From contig OU862906.1 in NCBI GenBank assembly GCA_917880885.1, positions 61,918,665 to 61,982,664 of the forward strand: a stretch of DNA of 64,000 nucleotides, written 5' to 3'. The stretch comes from Limnephilus marmoratus. Lineage: Eukaryota > Arthropoda > Insecta > Trichoptera > Limnephilidae. Position 1 is the first letter of the stretch. Every line of letters begins with the position of its first letter. The notes below the pieces were generated by a model. The model ran no database searches and was not told where the DNA came from. It saw only the letters and a list, made by a program, of their open reading frames with translations. Of this stretch, positions 62,940 to 64,000 are shown piece after piece. The position numbers were made by a program, and so were the translations under genes.

Positions 62940-64000
62940 TTAACAATTTGTTTTGATTTTTTCTATTATGAATTTAATAAATTGGCCTGAGGACAAATGG
63001 AAAATATCAGCGTCGTAAAAGATATCATTGTATTTTGTGCACGTCCTTCGAAGAAATGAATGTTGTGTGTAATTTGTTTTTGAGTGTGGGATGTGGAATA
63101 GTTGGTTTGACCTTGTGTTTCTTATTGGACAGTGTAAATTAATGTGTTCCAGAAGATAGTTGTTGTCAACAACGTTGTTAATAATTTTGAATAGAAATTT
63201 CTGGTCGGATATATTTCTTCTATCTTCTAAGGTTGATAAATTATGGAATGTTAATGAGTCTTTTAGGCTTTCTGATGTTCGAAAGGATTTAAAGTCTAGG
63301 TGTTTCAGTATCTTTTTTTGAATTCTTTCTAACCTTTGAATATTAACTTTGTATTGGGGATTCCATATGACTGATCCGAATTCTAATATTGAGCGAACAA
63401 AAGAGACATACAGTATTTTGATTACGTGTGGTGACCTGAATGGTTTAGTCACTCTTATGATGAATCCTAGAAGTTTGTATGCCCTGTCACAGATGGAATT
63501 TATATGTGTTCGAAAAGACATTCCGGAGTCCATAATTATTCCTAAGTCCTTCACTTCACAACATCTTTTTATCTCTACGTCCTTGATTTTGTACGGAAAT
63601 ATTAGGGGATTTATGCTTTTGGTGAATGATATTGTGTTACATTTTTCTAGGTTAAGGAACAGTTGGTTGTTCGCACAATATATTCCAAGCCTATTAATAT
63701 CATCTTGCAATTCTAGGCTGTCATTAATATTAGTGATTTTTTTGTAAATTTTAGTGTCATCAGCCAAAATTTGGAATTTGGAATTTTTAAAGCATTCACT
63801 CATATCATTGATATATAAAATAAACAAGAGAGGTCCGAGATGTGATCCTTGCGGGATTCCTGAAGGTATATTGAAAAAATGAGAGGAGAAATCCTTAGCT
63901 CTAACTACTTGACTTCTGTTTGTCACATACGATTTGATCCATCTGAGAAGGTCACCCTTAATCCCGATTTTTAACAGTTTCTTCAGAAGCAATTCAATGT
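62940..64000 (-). CDS. LINE reverse transcriptase, C-terminal part (runs off the window)
   Basis: Open on the minus strand from the window edge to TAA at 62940, more than 350 codons without a stop. LLKKLLKIGIKGDLLRW opens the visible part; SGIPQGSHLGPLLF, ILADDTKIYK (catalytic ADD with Leu in place of the usual Phe), RSILEFGSVIWNP and LERIQKKILKHL follow. N-terminal RT motifs and the endonuclease would lie beyond 64000. Closest relative in the window is the copy at 318-1608. With no lesion seen, the element could be intact, but only its 3' part is visible. Confidence 0.85.
   Translation of the reverse strand, partial: IELLLKKLLKIGIKGDLLRWIKSYVTNRSQVVRAKDFSSHFFNIPSGIPQGSHLGPLLFILYINDMSECFKNSKFQILADDTKIYKKITNINDSLELQDDINRLGIYCANNQLFLNLEKCNTISFTKSINPLIFPYKIKDVEIKRCCEVKDLGIIMDSGMSFRTHINSICDRAYKLLGFIIRVTKPFRSPHVIKILYVSFVRSILEFGSVIWNPQYKVNIQRLERIQKKILKHLDFKSFRTSESLKDSLTFHNLSTLEDRRNISDQKFLFKIINNVVDNNYLLEHINLHCPIRNTRSNQLFHIPHSKTNYTQHSFLRRTCTKYNDIFYDADIFHLSSGQFIKFIIEKIKTNC

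Overview
This is repeat-dense, AT-rich eukaryotic DNA, most likely from an insect. The evidence is APE-type LINEs with jockey-like reverse transcriptases, a Penelope-like element, several tRNA-derived SINE families, TTAGG-type degenerate repeats, and no bacterial operons or Shine-Dalgarno-led genes. The order cannot be fixed from sequence alone; the mix, and a GC-rich scrap near 55.45 kb, would suit Lepidoptera, but that is only an impression. I found no convincing host protein-coding gene, no functional tRNA or rRNA gene and no CRISPR. Everything recognisable is mobile or tandem-repeat DNA set in AT-rich sequence.

Layout. 0-5.5 kb: a 5'-truncated LINE with one nonsense mutation (318-1608), a SINE-C copy, a SINE-D fragment split by a 431-bp foldback element with a 9-bp target duplication (2431-2861), a second SINE-D fragment and an E repeat. 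7.4-8.15 kb: a Penelope-like element reduced to its GIY-YIG endonuclease, flanked by 47-bp inverted repeats, with a hammerhead-ribozyme-like motif in its tail. 11-17 kb: LINE-1 3' fragments, SINE-G and SINE-C copies, a short LINE-derived element, a ~690-bp inverted-repeat element, a (TA)n tract and foldback F1. 17.5-21.07 kb: one apparently complete single-ORF LINE (called LINE-1 here) with an uninterrupted endonuclease/reverse-transcriptase ORF. 22-28 kb: SINE-D, short LINE-derived elements, E and F2, with nested insertions. 28-35.5 kb: mostly unassigned AT-rich DNA with SINE-I and SINE-G fragments, F3, an LTR/PBS-like junction and a perfect 20-bp hairpin. 35.5-44.2 kb: E, SINE-D and LINE fragments, and an LTR with adjoining primer-binding-like site. 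44.25-45.0 kb: a TTAGG-like composite repeat followed by a 15-bp minisatellite open in four frames. 45.5-51.7 kb: nested LINEs (a frameshifted endonuclease/RT element inside an older LINE) and a remnant of an R2/R4-type LINE with a damaged C-terminal endonuclease. 52-62.7 kb: MITEs, SINEs, short LINE-derived elements and a ~45-bp minisatellite. 62.94 kb to the window edge: the 3' half of a LINE with an open RT frame.

Two themes stand out. First, LINE-1 has given rise to a short non-autonomous family that joins its 5' UTR directly to its 3' end; the two copies that span the junction intact show it in the same place, at a short pyrimidine microhomology, which suggests one deletion derivative amplified in trans. 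Second, two unrelated sequence families, the Penelope-like element and the F foldbacks, share one architecture: a hammerhead-like core with a self-complementary helix III, then a tail that is also present in inverted orientation at the other end. One F copy sits inside a 12-14 bp target duplication. F may therefore be a small, non-coding, ribozyme-bearing retroelement related to Penelope elements. SINE, LINE and foldback are structural labels read from sequence. Letters (C, D, E, F, G, H, I) are local names for families seen repeatedly in this window.
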